NCBI GenBank assembly: GCA_023079485.1
Contig: CM041084.1
Coordinates: 35,500,609-35,564,608 of the forward strand
Direction: 5' to 3'
DNA from: Archilochus colubris
Taxonomy: Eukaryota; Chordata; Aves; Apodiformes; Trochilidae
DNA: 64,000 nucleotides
The notes below the pieces were generated by a model that saw nothing but the letters and a program-made list of their open reading frames with translations, had not been told where the DNA came from and ran no database searches. The translations under genes were made by a program, and so were the position numbers. Below are positions 62,507-64,000 of the stretch, piece after piece; within the stretch, counting starts at the first letter, position 1; each line of letters opens with the position of its first letter.

Positions 62507-64000
62507 GGATGAACTCTTTGGAATTTTATTCTCTATGGGGAAAACCAGGTATCATGAAATTTACAGGAAAACAAAAGGCAAATGTTGTCTTGAGCAACAG
62601 ATAACAGATTTAAACAAATCTTTTCCTCTTGGAGCTGCTACAAATTCTTTTTCCCTATATTAGAGGTCAGTCAAATTGAACATAAGGAAACAGATTTTGA
62701 TAGCCTTAGATCTTTTCTAACAGTTTAATCATGAAATGCTACAATAAAAGTATGTATCACAGTTCAAAGAATTATTTTGAAAATCTATACTCTGCTTAGT
62801 TTCTTTCTATTACCAATCTACTGAAAGTTGTCATAAGGACTACAAATCTGTTCCAATGAACACTTATTTGGCCAAAACCCTTGAAAAAATAATAAATAAA
62901 TGCCACAATTTTTGCATATTGTTTCCCTGAAAAACATATTTATCCTTAATGGAATCTAATTGAGTATGAATGTTACAATGGAAAAGTCTTCCAAGACACA
63001 TTATTCTTAAACTCTACTAGTGCAAAACATCCCAAGTTCTGTCCTGAACAATAGTTGCAATTGAAAGTTGTATTTAAATCTTGTTAAACCATATAAAAAG
63101 AAAAACTGAGTATTGATGTATTTATTTTTCTTCAACTTATGAGGATGAGCAGAGAGCTAATAAGTTGTTGTTTTAGCTTTAAATTCAGTATGTTTTAAAT
63201 GTACACAAAGCAAAATAATAGCTTCTTGTAGACTAACTACAAAACACAGCTTTTCTTTAGACAACACTAAAACATGTGGAACAACAATTAAACCTTGTCT
63301 TTCAGTAAACAAATGCCAAAAAAGTTGTGGATTTCATTGGAAGAGTTTAAGTACCAAATTCAAAACATGATGTGACTTTTAAAGATTCTGCTCTTTAAAG
63401 ACAAAAACTTCTGATAAGTTCAGATGAAACTTCTGCACACTATTTACCTATAAACACCTGAATAATGCTGTAATACAATAATACAGATGCTAAAATTCCT
63501 ACTTATTGAAATCAGTAGGAAGTTACATCAGCACATATTTGTGAAAATAGAACAGAGGAACCCACTGTGCCTTCACCTGGCAAACAATGCAGCTTTTTTT
63601 ACCTACTGTGTAACTGGTTACCAATCAGCAGAAAACCAACAAGAAACGTGTTTCAAATAAAGGAGAATCCTTCTGCTTCATGACATTAGAGGTTTACTAA
63701 AGCAGGGCTCTTAAAATATCTTTGACGGGATGAGAATTTCCTTGGAACACACCCATGATAGGAACTGATATTCTCGGATGAAAGCAAGCTGTTTAAATAA
63801 TAGTATCTTGTGGCCAAATAGAAGGTCAGGGCTATGGAAGAAATAGAACTGTGACTGCAGACTACAGATGCTACAGACACTGGGAAACCTCTGATGTAGT
63901 AAGGAATTTCAGGGAAAACAGATGGACATTTTTGGATCTGCTGAGTATTCATGCTCCCCACTGAACTGTTTATTAACTTCAGGATAACATGGGAAGTCTA

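Larger units (their letters stand above)
23309..64000 (-). other. TBC1D5: TBC1D5 gene, 3' part (four coding exons in window)
   Basis: TBC1D5 is a Rab7 GTPase-activating protein that binds the VPS29/VPS35 part of retromer on late endosomes. It also binds ATG8-family proteins through LIR motifs, linking endosomal sorting and autophagy (established knowledge). This window holds only the C-terminal ~215 residues. The exons join 47178-47079, 30372-30293, 29561-29385 and 23599-23309, with phases 1, 0, 0 at the junctions and no frame breaks. Introns are 16,706, 731 and 5,785 bp. The catalytic TBC domain and first LIR lie beyond the right edge, since the intron upstream of 47178 continues past 64000. 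Identification rests on close agreement with the vertebrate protein as I remember it, including its last five residues SPLDI. Confidence 0.93.
47179..64000 (-). other. TBC1D5: TBC1D5 intron, incomplete (at least 16.8 kb)
   Basis: No exon with the expected upstream residues (a Ser/Arg-rich stretch ending near GRKES) could be found, so the intron runs past the window edge. Contents: a 15-bp tandem pair (47884-47913), an old CR1 (about 49.4-51.8 kb), an old SINE/L2-like relic (54.8-55.0 kb), an A tract (58214-58230), two opposed CR1s (61.2-62.2 kb) and a 23-bp tandem pair (62461-62506). The open frames near 57.0-57.3 and 60.4-60.7 kb are not recognised and are probably chance. Confidence 0.75.

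Noticed and set aside
1..64000. CRISPR arrays, prokaryotic operons, intact viral genes
   Set aside because: None seen. The only regularly repeated sequences are microsatellites and transposable elements, and no intact retroviral reading frame remains next to the LTRs.

Overview
This window is nuclear DNA from a bird. The evidence is several chicken-repeat-1 (CR1) LINE copies, including two with the classic avian 3' end (TTCTATGATTCTATGA) and one old copy with ORF1/ORF2 remnants. Solo LTRs of avian ERVL type and large AT-rich introns with small, well-conserved exons agree with this. The exact bird lineage cannot be read from the sequence. No bacterial-style genes, operons or CRISPR arrays are present.

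The one protein-coding gene I can support is TBC1D5, on the minus strand. Four coding exons are present, at 47178-47079, 30372-30293, 29561-29385 and 23599-23309. All have consensus splice sites and compatible phases, and together they encode the last ~215 residues of the protein. This C-terminal part carries a coiled-coil-like helical segment, a low-complexity Ser/Asp-rich tail, and the terminal LC3-interacting (LIR) motif ending in SPLDI. TBC1D5 is a Rab7 GTPase-activating protein that binds retromer and LC3/ATG8. The rest of the gene, including the TBC domain, lies beyond the right edge, so 47179-64000 is one very long intron with no exon I can recognise. The 3' UTR runs leftward from 23308.

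Layout: 1-~20 kb is intergenic DNA downstream of TBC1D5 (in amniotes the next gene that way is normally PLCL2, but none of it is recognisable here). It holds a CR1 fragment, a CA microsatellite, a remarkable 567-bp palindromic element (8963-9529), an LTR-like segment (about 11.5-12.1 kb), a relatively CpG-rich patch (about 13.0-14.1 kb) and an old SINE/L2-like relic. 20-23.3 kb is the probable 3' UTR and its downstream flank. 23.3-64 kb is the gene with its introns, which contain an AC microsatellite, a complete solo ERVL-type LTR (36774-37566), several CR1 copies, a ~2.4-kb decayed CR1 (about 49.4-51.8 kb) and two oppositely oriented CR1s 225 bp apart (61.2-62.2 kb).

The most unusual object is the palindrome at 8963-9529. 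It has two 251-bp inverted arms, about 92% identical by eye, that begin TGTAGTG and end CACTACA. They are flanked by a perfect 6-bp direct repeat (CTTGGT) and meet at a 73-nt tRNA-like sequence resembling tRNA-Ile(UAU). The ends and target duplication look retroviral. The inverted arms around a whole tRNA-sized sequence do not look like a normal provirus or solo LTR, and the arrangement may be a distinct class of insertion.
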